64,000 nucleotides of DNA from Caulobacteraceae bacterium (lineage in GTDB: Bacteria > Pseudomonadota > Alphaproteobacteria > Caulobacterales > Caulobacteraceae), in NCBI GenBank assembly GCA_947475845.1, contig CANJMO010000001.1, forward strand, positions 62,001-126,000, read 5' to 3'. Shown here in pieces: positions 9,121-17,112 of this stretch (positions within the stretch are counted from its first letter, which is position 1; each line of letters starts with the position of its first letter). The position numbers and the translations under genes are program-made. The notes beneath the pieces were generated by a model that had not been told where the DNA came from, did no database searches, and saw only the letters and a list, made by a program, of their open reading frames with translations.

Positions 9121-9810
9121 TCACCCCAAGGGCGCGGGGATGATCTCTACGGCGGCGAGGATCTCGGCGCGCAGTTCGGGCAGGCCGTAGCCCTTTTCCG
9201 CCGAGGTGGCGGCGACGCGGGGGAAGGCGGCGGGGCGGCGGACGATGGCCTTGGCGGTGGCGTCGAGGGTTTCCTGCAGCTCGGCGGCCTTGATCTTGTC
9301 GGCCTTGGTCAGGACGATCTGGTAGGAGACCGCCGCCACATCAAGGGCGTCGAGCGCTTCCTTGTCCACGTCCTTCAGCCCGTGGCGGGCGTCGATCAGC
9401 AGGTAGACCCGCTTGAGGTTCGGCCGTCCGCGCAGGTAGGCGCGGCCGAGGTTCTGGAAGTCCTTGGCGGTGGAACGCGAGACCTTGGCGAAGCCGTAGC
9501 CGGGCAGGTCGACCAGGCGCAGGCGCTCGTCGGCCACGAAGAAGTTGATCTCGCGGGTGCGGCCGGGCTCGTTTGAGGCGCGGGCCAAGCCCTGGCGGCC
9601 CACCAGCCCGTTGATCAGCGACGACTTGCCGACGTTGGAGCGGCCGGCGAAGGCCACCTCGGGCAGGTCCGACGCCGGCAGGCCGGACATGGCCACGGCG
9701 CCCATCAGGAAGCTGACCGGGTGGGCGAAGAACACGCGCGCGGTCTCCAGGGCGTCCGCATCGAAGACGCCGTCTTCCGGCGCTTCCATCCCGCCCCGGT
9801 CGAACCTCAT
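9121..9810 (-). CDS. yihA: Ribosome-biogenesis GTPase YihA/EngB
   Basis: This 229-residue GTPase of the TrmE-Era-EngA-EngB family is needed for assembly of the large ribosomal subunit. The P-loop [14 protein letters not shown] (about residues 53-66), the G2/G3 region EINFF and [13 protein letters not shown], and LTKADK (G4, about 164-169) are all present. The N-terminal extension (about 25 residues before VFFAHPV) is usual for alphaproteobacteria. Its ATG overlaps the yidC stop by 4 nt, so it is translationally coupled to the rpmH-rnpA-yidC group. Confidence 0.96.
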   Translation of the reverse strand: MRFDRGGMEAPEDGVFDADALETARVFFAHPVSFLMGAVAMSGLPASDLPEVAFAGRSNVGKSSLINGLVGRQGLARASNEPGRTREINFFVADERLRLVDLPGYGFAKVSRSTAKDFQNLGRAYLRGRPNLKRVYLLIDARHGLKDVDKEALDALDVAAVSYQIVLTKADKIKAAELQETLDATAKAIVRRPAAFPRVAATSAEKGYGLPELRAEILAAVEIIPAPLG

Positions 9811-11630
9811 GTCGCGGGCGCCGGCTTGCCGGTGAACTTGCGGATGATCTGGTCGATCGGGTTATCGACCTGGAACCGGCGCATGATGATGTACTGCTGG
9901 ATGATCGACAGGACGTTGCTCCACGCCCAGTAGATGACCAGGCCGACGGCCACGCCCGAGATCGAGAACATGAAGATCAGCGGCATGAACTGCATGATCT
10001 TCTGCTGGGTCGGATCGATGCCGGTCTGCGGGCTCATCTGCATGGTGAGCCACATGGTCAGAAGGTAGAGGATCGGCCACAGGCCGATATGCAGCGGGCC
10101 GTCCAGGAACGGGCCGATGAACGGAACCATGGCCGGAGCGAAGGGCAGGGCCCCGAACAGGTTGGTGAATGTGGTCGGATCGCGCGCCGACAGGTCCTGG
10201 ACCCAGCCGTAGAACGGCGCGTGGCGCATCTCGATGGTGACCGACAACACCTTGTAGAGGGCGAAGAACACCGGGATCTGCAGCAGCATCGGGATGCAGC
10301 CCATGAAGGGATTGATCTTCTCCTTCTGGTACAGCTCCATCATGTCCTTCTGCTGCTTGGCGGCGTCGCCGTTGGCGCGCTTCTTGATCGCCTCCAGCTG
10401 CGGCTGGACCTTCTTCATCTTGGTCAGAGACTCGTAGCTCTTGTTGGCCAGGGGGAAGAACACGATCCTCACGGTGACGGTCAGCAGCAGGATGGCGATG
10501 CCGAAGTTGCCGACGTGCTGGTAGAAGAACTCCACCACGGTGAACAGCGGGCGGGTCAGGAACCAGAAGTTGCCCCAGTCGACCGCCTGGTCGAACTCCG
10601 GCACCCCCAGCGACTGCTGGTAGGCCTTGAGCAGCGGCACCGTCTTGGCCCCGGCGTAGAGGTGCACGGTCTGGGCCATGGTCGCGCCCACCGCCGCCGT
10701 TTGCAGAGGTCCGACGTAGTTGGCTTCGAAGATGCTGGCGGTTGGCGAGGGGGTCACGCGGAAGGTGCCCTGGACCTGCTGGGTCTGGTCGGGGACCAGG
10801 GCCGCCATCCAGTATTTGTCGGTGATGCCGAGCCAGCCGCCCTTGGACGGGGTCACCTGGGGCTGCTCGTCCTTCTTCCACTTCGAGTATTTGGAGATCT
10901 TCAGGCGCTCGCCGAGCCAGCCGATGGCGCCTTCGTGGACCACGCCGCTGCGCAGGGCGCCCTGCGGCAGGCAGGGGTCTTTTTCGGTGGCCGGGCACAG
11001 ACGCTGCACCGAGCCGTAAGGCGCCAGGGCCACCGGCGCGGGGCCGGCATTGGCCACTTGGTCGGCGATGGTGAACATCGCCTTGTCATCGACCGACACC
11101 GTGCGGGTGAAGTTGAGGCCCGAGGGCGCGGCGTAGGTCAGCACCACCGGATGGGTCGGGGTCAGGGTTTCGCCGGGCGCGGCGGTCCACAGGGTGTTCT
11201 GGTCGGGCAGGCCGGCGACATTGGCGCCGGTCCAGCCGGTCTGGACGAAATAGGCATGGTCAGCGCCTTCGGGGCGCAGCAGCTGCACCAGGGGCGACTT
11301 GGGATCGATGGTGTCGCGGTAGCCCTTCAGGTCCAGGTCGTCGATGCGGCCGCCGTCCAGGGCGATGGAGCCGGTCAGGGTCGGGGTTTCGATACGCACG
11401 CGCGGCGACGCGGCCAGGGCCTGGTTCAGGGGCAGATAGACAGCTTGCGGCACGCCGCCCGGCGCCAGGGGCACGCCCGGGTTCAGCTTCTGCTGCATCT
11501 CGGCGGCGGCCTTGGCCTGGGCGGCCTTACGCTTTTCCGCCGGACCCATGATGAAGGTCTCGTAGGCGAACAGCAGCGAGAGCGCGCAGACGAAGAAGAT
11601 GATGGTGTTGCGGTTCGACTCTTTTTCCAT
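9807..11630 (-). CDS. yidC: Membrane protein insertase YidC
   Basis: This 607-residue Oxa1-family insertase folds and inserts inner-membrane proteins alone or with SecYEG. It starts with an N-terminal transmembrane helix ([19 protein letters not shown]), then a large periplasmic beta-domain (about residues 60-345), then the five-helix core starting at about residue 355 ([19 protein letters not shown]). The core contains [36 protein letters not shown] and the [20 protein letters not shown] loop. The Arg in TVRIVFFP is the conserved hydrophilic-groove residue. The gene starts 16 nt after rnpA ends; yidD, often found between rnpA and yidC, is absent. Confidence 0.97.
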   Translation of the reverse strand: MEKESNRNTIIFFVCALSLLFAYETFIMGPAEKRKAAQAKAAAEMQQKLNPGVPLAPGGVPQAVYLPLNQALAASPRVRIETPTLTGSIALDGGRIDDLDLKGYRDTIDPKSPLVQLLRPEGADHAYFVQTGWTGANVAGLPDQNTLWTAAPGETLTPTHPVVLTYAAPSGLNFTRTVSVDDKAMFTIADQVANAGPAPVALAPYGSVQRLCPATEKDPCLPQGALRSGVVHEGAIGWLGERLKISKYSKWKKDEQPQVTPSKGGWLGITDKYWMAALVPDQTQQVQGTFRVTPSPTASIFEANYVGPLQTAAVGATMAQTVHLYAGAKTVPLLKAYQQSLGVPEFDQAVDWGNFWFLTRPLFTVVEFFYQHVGNFGIAILLLTVTVRIVFFPLANKSYESLTKMKKVQPQLEAIKKRANGDAAKQQKDMMELYQKEKINPFMGCIPMLLQIPVFFALYKVLSVTIEMRHAPFYGWVQDLSARDPTTFTNLFGALPFAPAMVPFIGPFLDGPLHIGLWPILYLLTMWLTMQMSPQTGIDPTQQKIMQFMPLIFMFSISGVAVGLVIYWAWSNVLSIIQQYIIMRRFQVDNPIDQIIRKFTGKPAPAT

Positions 11631-11646
11631 GGGACGCTGCTGCGGC

Positions 11647-12117
11647 TCAGTCGGACGGTGGCGACGGGAGCTTAGGGAAGGGAGAGGGGGTGGATCGGCC
11701 GGCGGCGGACTTGTAACCCGGTCCGGGGGCGCCGTCTTCGGCGGCGAGCCTTATCAGCGCGCTTTTCACATCGTCAAGCAAACGCGGCCACGGCCGCTCG
11801 GCGGTCCCCTGGCGGGCGATGAACACATAGTCGAAGCCGGGGCGGCCCAGATCGGGCAGCAGCTGGCGCGCGGCCTCGCGCAGGCGGCGCTTGCAGCGGT
11901 TGCGCACGACCGCTCCGCCGACCTTGCGGGTGGCGGTAAAGCCGGCGCCCATGCTGGGCTTATTTGGGGGGCGGCGCAGGGGCTGGGCCAGCAGTTGCAC
12001 GACCACGGCGCCGCGGGCGCACGATCCGCCCTTGGCGCATGCCAGGAACTCCTCGCGCCGCTTGAGGCGGGCGATGGCGGCAGGGGATGAGGTGGTGGTT
12101 TGGCTAAGGTCCGTCAG
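11647..12117 (-). CDS. rnpA: Ribonuclease P protein component, with a probable CTG start
   Basis: The protein subunit of RNase P is clear from IARLKRREEFLACAKG near the N-terminus, GFTATRKVGGAVVRNRCKRRLREAAR (the RNR motif that binds RNase P RNA) and DYVFIARQGT. The frame has no ATG, GTG or TTG between the rpmH stop codon (12145-12147, same frame) and the conserved RLKRREEF. The first GTG (12006) would remove that conserved helix. The best candidate is the CTG at 12115-12117, preceded by GAGGG with a 7-nt spacer, giving 156 residues. The C-terminal tail (Gly/Pro/Ser-rich, about 25 residues) is longer than in E. coli. It lies 27 nt downstream of rpmH, in the usual order. Confidence 0.88.
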   Translation of the reverse strand: MTDLSQTTTSSPAAIARLKRREEFLACAKGGSCARGAVVVQLLAQPLRRPPNKPSMGAGFTATRKVGGAVVRNRCKRRLREAARQLLPDLGRPGFDYVFIARQGTAERPWPRLLDDVKSALIRLAAEDGAPGPGYKSAAGRSTPSPFPKLPSPPSD

Positions 12118-12129
12118 GGTCGGACCCTC
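12115..12129 (-). promoter_or_regulatory. Shine-Dalgarno and CTG start context of rnpA
   Basis: On the minus strand GAGGG (12129-12125) stands 7 nt before CTG (12117-12115). This is the only good ribosome-binding site between the rpmH stop and the conserved start of RnpA, so it decides the start. The same stretch can pair locally (GGGTC with GACCC, and GGTCC with GGACC around the CTG), which could mask the site; the pairing is an observation, its effect a guess. Confidence 0.5.
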
Positions 12130-12144
12130 GAAGAGCCGGCTCGG

Positions 12145-12279
12145 TTAGGCCGACAGCTTCTTGCGGCCCTGAGCGCGGCGGCGGTTCAGGATCTTGCGGC
12201 CGTTCTTGGTCGACATACGCAGGCGGAAACCGTGACGGCGGCTGCGCACAAGGCGGCTCGGCTGGAAAGTGCGCTTCAC
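12145..12279 (-). CDS. rpmH: 50S ribosomal protein L34
   Basis: The 44-residue protein reads [18 protein letters not shown], then [15 protein letters not shown] and GRKKLSA at the end, which is a complete L34. It starts with GTG (12277-12279) and ends with TAA. It is the first gene of the conserved rpmH-rnpA-yidC-yihA series. The 97-bp gap upstream to the GST gene should hold its promoter. L34 is a small, very basic protein of the large subunit near the peptide exit region. Confidence 0.97.
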   Translation of the reverse strand: MKRTFQPSRLVRSRRHGFRLRMSTKNGRKILNRRRAQGRKKLSA

Positions 12280-12376
12280 GGTCGAAAACTCCGCAGATAA
12301 AAGACGATACGCCGCCCCAGGCGAGAGCCGACGGCGGTGAGGGGCGGTGCATAGACAAACCCCGCCCGTGAGTCAA

Positions 12377-13084
12377 CTAATCCGGCTTCTTGGGGATGTT
12401 GATGGCGCGCTGCACCGCCGGGCGGGTCACGCCGCGCTCCAGCCAGGCCCCGACGCGCGGGAAGTCCTTGAAGCCGACCAGCTCGCCGGCGTCATAGAAG
12501 CCGATCAGGTTGCGCACCCAGCCCAGCATCGAGATGTCGGCGATGGTGTAGTCCTTGCCCATGATCCAGTCGCGGCCGTCCAGGCGCGTCTCCAGCACGC
12601 CCAGCAGGCGCTTGGATTCGGCGACGTAGCGATCGCGCGGGCGCTTGTCCTCGAAGTCCTTGCCGGCGAACTTATGGAAGAAGCCGACCTGGCCGAACAT
12701 CGGGCCGAGGCCGCCCATCTGCCACATGATCCACTGCAAGACCTCGTAGCGGCCGGCGAGATCGGCGGGGATGAACTTGCCGGTCTTCTCGGCCAGGTAC
12801 ATCAGGATGGCGCCGCTCTCGAACAGGGCCAGAGGTTTGCCGCCCGGGCCGTCCGGATCGATGATCGCCGGGATCTTGCCGTTGGGATTGAGCGCCAGGT
12901 ACTCCGGGATCCAGGTCTCGTTGGCCATGATGTTGATGAAGTGCGGCTCGTAGGGGATGCCCAGCTCTTCCAACAGGATCGACACCTTCACGCCGTTGGG
13001 GGTGGGCGCCGAATAGAGCTGCAGGCGGTCGGGATGGGCGGCGGGCCAGCGCTTGGCGATCGGAAAGGCGGAAAGGTCTGACAT
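12377..13084 (-). CDS. Glutathione S-transferase, YfcG/YghU (Nu) class-like
   Basis: This 235-residue protein has an N-terminal thioredoxin-like GST domain (QLYSAPTPNGVKVSILLEELG, about residues 21-41; NPNGKIPAI and LFESGAILMYLAE for glutathione binding) and a C-terminal helical domain with DYTIADISMLGW. The Thr-Pro-Asn in TPNG replaces the usual Tyr/Ser/Cys, as in the disulphide-bond reductases YfcG and YghU, so a glutathione-dependent disulphide reductase role is likely. The start at 13084 is the ATG of MSDLSAF; the frame is open further upstream but unrelated. It is a single gene. Confidence 0.93.
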   Translation of the reverse strand: MSDLSAFPIAKRWPAAHPDRLQLYSAPTPNGVKVSILLEELGIPYEPHFINIMANETWIPEYLALNPNGKIPAIIDPDGPGGKPLALFESGAILMYLAEKTGKFIPADLAGRYEVLQWIMWQMGGLGPMFGQVGFFHKFAGKDFEDKRPRDRYVAESKRLLGVLETRLDGRDWIMGKDYTIADISMLGWVRNLIGFYDAGELVGFKDFPRVGAWLERGVTRPAVQRAINIPKKPD

Positions 13085-13125
13085 CTTCGGGCGTCCTGAA
13101 CGGCGATGGCCCTCAGATAGGGCGC

Positions 13126-14103
13126 CTAGCCCGCATCGGCCAGGGCCGCGGCGGGAGCGCCGACGGTGGCGCCCTTGGCTTTGAGCCGGTCGAGCACCCC
13201 GCCCTGCGGCAGCATCCAGGCCAGATCGATCACCGCCACGGTCTTGCCGGGCTTCTGCAGAGCCTGCCACAGGCGGTCGGTGGCGCGGTCCATTTCCTTG
13301 TCGATGATCTCGCGGGCGCCCGGCGCGCGCAGCAGGCAACGTTGCACCGCCGAGCCGCGATAGCGGGCGTTGACCGCGCGGATGTCGCCGCGCGCCCAGT
13401 CGTCGTCGATGTCGTGCGGGTGGGCGGCCTCGAACTCCAGTTCGTCCAGGGCGTCGTCGAGGCAGCCGAGCTGATCCTGCGGCGACAGGCTGGTGACGAT
13501 CTTGAGCAGCAGGCCCATGCGATAGGAGCCCAGCGGCTCCTGCGCCACCTTCATGTCGCGGGCGCGGGCCTGAACGGTGGAGCCGGGCTTGGCTTCCGAA
13601 AGGCCCACTTCACGGCGCAGGTCCGACAGCAGCAGGAAGCCCGCCACCCCCGGTTTCCAGTGGGCGTAGCGGTCGGGTTTGGTCTTGGCCAGGGCGCGGG
13701 CCTTCTGGAAGCGCTCGCGCAGGGCCGGCGGCAGCGACGGCTCCAGAGCCGACATCTGGCGCACCTTCCACAGCTGGGTGGTGACCAGGCCGACCACTTG
13801 CAGCGGGCCGATGTCGGGACGGGGCGCGGACAACAACAGGTTGGCGCCGGTCAGGGCCGAGGTGATCTGGCGCTCGTCCCACACCAGCCGGTGCGGCACC
13901 GGGCTGACGGCGCCCAGGATCAGCACCTGGGACTCCCCGAGCGTCACCCGCCACATGGCCGGGCCGGGCGGGTGGGCGATCACGACCAGTTCGGACAGGG
14001 CGTCGTCCGGCGCCGGGGCGCTTTGCGGGGCCGCAGTTTGAGCATCAGCCGCCGTCGTCATGAGGAGGCCGGCCAGCAGGGCGGGGATCAGGGCGCGCTT
14101 CAT
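13126..14103 (-). CDS. TraB/GumN family exported protein
   Basis: This 325-residue protein has a cleavable signal peptide (ALIPALLAGLLMTTAADAQ, cleavage after residue 21 or so). The mature domain shows the TraB/GumN layout: MWRVTLGESQVLILGAVSPVPHRL near the start, a paired region in the middle, and the C-terminal GKTVAVIDLAWMLPQGGVLDRLKAKGATV. Some of the metal-binding Tiki-like residues are altered (AVSPVPH in place of the usual GTxHxxP), so protease activity is doubtful. Its role is unknown. The next gene downstream in the same direction is the GST gene, 41 bp away. Confidence 0.85.
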   Translation of the reverse strand: MKRALIPALLAGLLMTTAADAQTAAPQSAPAPDDALSELVVIAHPPGPAMWRVTLGESQVLILGAVSPVPHRLVWDERQITSALTGANLLLSAPRPDIGPLQVVGLVTTQLWKVRQMSALEPSLPPALRERFQKARALAKTKPDRYAHWKPGVAGFLLLSDLRREVGLSEAKPGSTVQARARDMKVAQEPLGSYRMGLLLKIVTSLSPQDQLGCLDDALDELEFEAAHPHDIDDDWARGDIRAVNARYRGSAVQRCLLRAPGAREIIDKEMDRATDRLWQALQKPGKTVAVIDLAWMLPQGGVLDRLKAKGATVGAPAAALADAG

Positions 14104-14107
14104 CGGA

Positions 14108-14479
14108 TCAGATCGCGGGATCGGAGGCGGGCGGGGTGGTCTTCATGAAGGCGTCGCAGTCCGGGTCTGGGCGAGGGCGGGCGCCGCTGAAGGATAGGCC
14201 GATGCCGACCCATTCGCCCTTGTAGCCGTCAGGCACGGGCCAGGGAATGGAACGGATCATGGCGGGCGCTTCGGCGTCGACCTTGGGGCTGCCCGAAGAC
14301 TCCGCGATCACTACGTCGGAAACATGGCTTCGGTCCGCTTCTGTCCAGCGCACGCAGACGCCCACGGCGCCATTGACCATGTCCACGTCCGGCGGGGTGA
14401 ACAGGAAGGGCTCTGCCAGGAGCGGGGCAGGCGGCGGGGCCTCGAGCAGCAGGGCCAGAGCGGCAAACGCCTGGATCAC
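14108..14479 (-). CDS. Small exported protein with a TonB-C-like domain
   Basis: This 123-residue protein starts with GTG, which overlaps the stop of the DUF72 gene by 4 nt (GTGA). A hydrophobic N-terminus (MIQAFAALALLLEAP) looks like a short signal. The body (VCVRWTEADRSHVSDVVIAESSGSPKVDAEAPAMIRSIPWPVP) resembles the C-terminal fold of TonB-family proteins, in which a strand-helix pattern follows a VxxSSGxxxLDxAA motif. No transmembrane anchor typical of true TonB is present. The family assignment is tentative. It is followed 4 nt later by the TraB/GumN gene, so the three form an operon. Confidence 0.7.
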   Translation of the reverse strand: MIQAFAALALLLEAPPPAPLLAEPFLFTPPDVDMVNGAVGVCVRWTEADRSHVSDVVIAESSGSPKVDAEAPAMIRSIPWPVPDGYKGEWVGIGLSFSGARPRPDPDCDAFMKTTPPASDPAI

Positions 14480-15273
14480 TTGATCTTCTCGATCAGGGCC
14501 TTGGCCGCCGCCGGGGCGCGAATCTTGCCCTCATGGATGACATAGGCGAACACGTCGCGCGGCTGCCGGGGCGGCGCGTAGTCGCGCTCGACGCGGGGCA
14601 GGTCGTCCGCCTGACCGCCGGTCGCCCAGGCCTTGAGCCGCCCGGCCCAGGCGTCCAGTTCCTTTTGCGGATAGGCGGTCTCGATCTCATCGGAGCCCTT
14701 CTGCAGGCGGGCGTAGACGAAGTCGGCGGTGACGTCGGCCATCTGCGGATAGGTGAAGTGCTCGGCGTAGACGAGGCCGATGTTGCGCTCGCGCAGCAGG
14801 GCCATGAAGTCCGGCGCGCGGAAGCTGTCGTGGCGCACCTCGACAACATGGCGCAGGCCCCGCCCACCAGCCTTTTCCGGCAGGTGGTCGAGAAAGGCGG
14901 CGAAATCGGCCGGGTCGAACTTCTTGGTCGGGGCGAACTGCCAGAGCAGCGGCCCGAGCCGGTCCTCCAGTTCCAGCACGCCGGACTCGATGAAGCGGGT
15001 GATCGAGTCCCCGGCTTCGGCCAGCACCTTGCGGTTGGTGGTGAAGCGCGAGCCCTTGACCGAGAAGATGAAACCCTCGGGCGTGGCGTCGCGCCACTTG
15101 CGGAAGGTCTCCGGCGACTGGCTGCCGTAGTAGGTGCCGTTGATCTCGATCGAGGTCAGCTGGCGGCTGGCGTATTCCAGCTCCTTGGCCTGGACCAGGC
15201 CCTCGGGATAGAACACCCCGCGCCAGGGCTCGAAGGTCCAGCCCCCGATGCCGATGAAGATGTCGCCGCTCAT
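14476..15273 (-). CDS. DUF72 (YecE-like) protein
   Basis: This 265-residue TIM-barrel-like protein is a clear DUF72 member: IFIGIGGWTFEPWRGVFYPEGL at the start, EINGTYYGSQSPETFRKWRDATPEGFIFSVKG (about residues 41-72), the W-F-A-P block LLWQFAPTKKFD, and the HYPQ-type end (LVYAEHFTYPQMADVTADFVYARLQ). The ATG at 15273 is chosen because the family starts right there; the open frame continues upstream for about 250 codons of unrelated sequence. Biochemical function is not established for this family. It is translationally coupled to the small TonB-C-like gene. Confidence 0.93.
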   Translation of the reverse strand: MSGDIFIGIGGWTFEPWRGVFYPEGLVQAKELEYASRQLTSIEINGTYYGSQSPETFRKWRDATPEGFIFSVKGSRFTTNRKVLAEAGDSITRFIESGVLELEDRLGPLLWQFAPTKKFDPADFAAFLDHLPEKAGGRGLRHVVEVRHDSFRAPDFMALLRERNIGLVYAEHFTYPQMADVTADFVYARLQKGSDEIETAYPQKELDAWAGRLKAWATGGQADDLPRVERDYAPPRQPRDVFAYVIHEGKIRAPAAAKALIEKIK

Positions 15274-15351
15274 GGCCTGTCCAACTCGCCTTCCGATCCG
15301 AGATTTCCATCCTAGAGTGCGCGCACGCCCCCGGTCAGCGGAAAAAGGACC

Positions 15352-15837
15352 ATGAACCTCTACGCCTTGCGCCCCGCCACCCCCGCCGACCTGCCGATGC
15401 TGCGCCGCTGGCTGACCGCGCCGGACGTCGTGCTGTGGTGGGGCGAGCCGGAGGAACAGGCCAGGCTGCTGGAGGAGGACCTCGACAATCCGCTGATGAC
15501 GATGCGCATCGTCAGTTTCGATGGACGCCCGTTCGCCTATGCCCAGGACTATGCGGCGGACAGCTGGCCCCAGGCCCATTTCGCCGGCCTGCCGCCGGGC
15601 GCGAGGGCCATCGACGCCTTCATCGGCAAGCCGGACATGATCGGGCAGGGACACGGCGGAGCCTTCTTGCGCCTGCTGGCGCAACGGCTGCTGGAGGAGG
15701 GCGCGACGGTGGTGGCGATCGATCCGGACGTGGAAAATCTGCGCGCCCGGCGCGCCTATGCCCGCGCCGGGTTTGCCGGCGAGGCGGTCGTGCAGACCGG
15801 CGAGGGCCCGGCTGTGCTGATGACGTTCCAGGGATAG
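15352..15837 (+). CDS. GNAT acetyltransferase resembling aminoglycoside 6'-N-acetyltransferases
   Basis: This 161-residue single-domain GNAT protein aligns over its whole length with the AAC(6') type: LRPATPADLPMLRRWL at the start, the WWG substrate-site motif (VVLWWGEPEE, about residues 27-36), FAYAQDY, the acetyl-CoA loop (IGQGHGGAFLRLLAQRLL, about 102-119), VVAIDPDVENLRARRAYARAGF and the C-terminal GPAVLM. A good AAAGGA site precedes the ATG. I see no integron, insertion sequence or other sign of mobility, so it is probably a native chromosomal gene. Whether it acetylates aminoglycosides cannot be told from sequence alone. Confidence 0.85.
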   Translation: MNLYALRPATPADLPMLRRWLTAPDVVLWWGEPEEQARLLEEDLDNPLMTMRIVSFDGRPFAYAQDYAADSWPQAHFAGLPPGARAIDAFIGKPDMIGQGHGGAFLRLLAQRLLEEGATVVAIDPDVENLRARRAYARAGFAGEAVVQTGEGPAVLMTFQG

Positions 15838-15897
15838 CCGACCCGTGTTATCGAGGAGGCAAGACGCCCACTCAAAAATCGGGCGCGGGAGGAAGCG

Positions 15898-16347
15898 ATG
15901 ACGAACCGGGACCGGCCCCTGGCCGACTATGCGCCCCTTATCATACGGATCGTGCTGGGGGCGCTGTTCATCGCCCACCTGTACTGGAAGATGTTCATCC
16001 GGCCCGGCGGCCTGCCGGTGTGGTGGTCGGACCTGGAGCACAACTACACCGGGTTCGTGCCGCCCTACGTCTTTTCGGTCGAGGTGATCTGCGCCCTGAC
16101 CCTGATCCCGGGCATCTTCACCCGCTATGTCGCGCTCTACGCCATGCCGATGATGGCCGGGGCCGCGCAGTTCTGGCTGGCGCGCAAGGGCTTCTTCTTC
16201 ACCGGCGCGGGCGCCGAGGCGCCGCTGCTGTGGCTGTTCCTGCTGGGTCTGCAGGTGATGCTGGGCGACGGGCCGTTCGCCGTGCTCGCTTCGCCCGATC
16301 CCAAGTGCATCCTGCGCCGTCTGACGGGCAAGCCGGCGGCGGCCTAG
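15898..16347 (+). CDS. DoxX family membrane protein
   Basis: This 149-residue protein has four predicted transmembrane helices: IIRIVLGALFIAHLYWKMF, VEVICALTLIPGIFTRYVALYAM, the ALLAG-like middle helix and LLWLFLLGLQVMLG. The start (LIIRIVLGALFIAHLYWK) and the third-helix pattern are typical of DoxX/DoxD-like proteins. A strong GGGAGGAAG site precedes the ATG. DoxX-like proteins are linked to thiosulphate or redox metabolism in some bacteria, but the role here is unknown. It stands alone between the GNAT gene and the convergent TetR gene. Confidence 0.85.
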   Translation: MTNRDRPLADYAPLIIRIVLGALFIAHLYWKMFIRPGGLPVWWSDLEHNYTGFVPPYVFSVEVICALTLIPGIFTRYVALYAMPMMAGAAQFWLARKGFFFTGAGAEAPLLWLFLLGLQVMLGDGPFAVLASPDPKCILRRLTGKPAAA

Positions 16348-16363
16348 CCGAGCGCGCTGAACC

Positions 16364-16990
16364 TCAGGCCTTGGCGTCTAGGTAGCCCAGCATCGCCCTG
16401 ACGATACGGTCGATCACGGTATCCCAGTCGGTGTCGCCGCGCTCGCCCGCCGCCGACATCAGGGTCTTGGCGATGGCGCCGATGTCCTGGGCGGCGATCT
16501 CGATATTGTCGATGTGGATCCGGTTGCCGTAGCGGCCAAGCAGCCGGATCATCGCCGCGCGCACCGCGATGTGCGACGAGGCCTTGTTGATGTGGCCCTC
16601 CAGGCGCTGGAACTCGTCCTCCAGCAGCTTGACCAGATTGGGCCGGCGCAGATGGCTCACGAGCCCCATCTGCAGCATGAATTTCAGGTCCTCGCCCAGC
16701 GAGTCTCCCGGCGCCCCGTCGATGGCCTCGGCCAAGGTTTCGGAGAACACCGCCAGGCCCTGCTCCATCAGCGCCACCAGGATCGCGTCCTTGGACGGGA
16801 AGTACTGATAGAGCGAGCCGATGCTCACACCCGCCCGCACCGCCACCGCGTTGGTGTTGAAGCCCTTCAGGCCGCGGTCCTCGAGAATGTGAGCCGCAGC
16901 CGACAACACCGCCTCAACCGTCGCTTTAGAGCGGCCCTGCGAGGGTTTTTTCCTAGGCGTCACAACGATTTGTGAAGGAGCAGCAGTCAT
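16364..16990 (-). CDS. TetR family repressor, probable regulator of the RND pump
   Basis: This 208-residue protein has an N-terminal TetR helix-turn-helix (AVLSAAAHILEDRGLKGFNTNAVAVRAGVSIGSLYQYFPSKDAILVALM, about residues 27-75) and a helical ligand-binding C-terminal domain. The ATG at 16990 is chosen over a TTG three codons upstream. It is divergent from the three-gene RND efflux operon, with 122 bp between. A 14-bp palindrome lies between the two genes (17014-17027), and the start codon itself lies in a second small inverted repeat (CATTG-N4-CAATG, 16988-17001). It is most simply a ligand-responsive repressor of the pump and of itself. Confidence 0.93.
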   Translation of the reverse strand: MTAAPSQIVVTPRKKPSQGRSKATVEAVLSAAAHILEDRGLKGFNTNAVAVRAGVSIGSLYQYFPSKDAILVALMEQGLAVFSETLAEAIDGAPGDSLGEDLKFMLQMGLVSHLRRPNLVKLLEDEFQRLEGHINKASSHIAVRAAMIRLLGRYGNRIHIDNIEIAAQDIGAIAKTLMSAAGERGDTDWDTVIDRIVRAMLGYLDAKA

Positions 16991-17013
16991 TGTGGCCAAT
17001 GCGAGTGGAAATG

Positions 17014-17027
17014 TGAGTAATTACTCA
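17014..17027. promoter_or_regulatory. Candidate TetR operator (14-bp perfect palindrome)
   Basis: TGAGTAATTACTCA is a perfect palindrome and one of very few AT-rich stretches in this GC-rich region. It lies 24 bp upstream of the tetR start and 86 bp upstream of the pump operon, between the divergent genes. Position, symmetry and the TGAGT half-site fit TetR-family operators. Assignment to this TetR is by proximity. Confidence 0.6.
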
Positions 17028-17112
17028 TATTCTCTCGTCCGAATGGTGAACGCAAGCGCGGACCCAACCGCGCGCCTCGCCTCTCGGTCAAATAGCATCA
17101 TCCGGTCCCATC

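Noticed and set aside
15435-16385. A 316-codon plus-strand frame spanning the GNAT and DoxX genes
   Set aside because: It is the shifted frame of two well-supported genes and has Arg/Gly/Pro-rich shadow composition.
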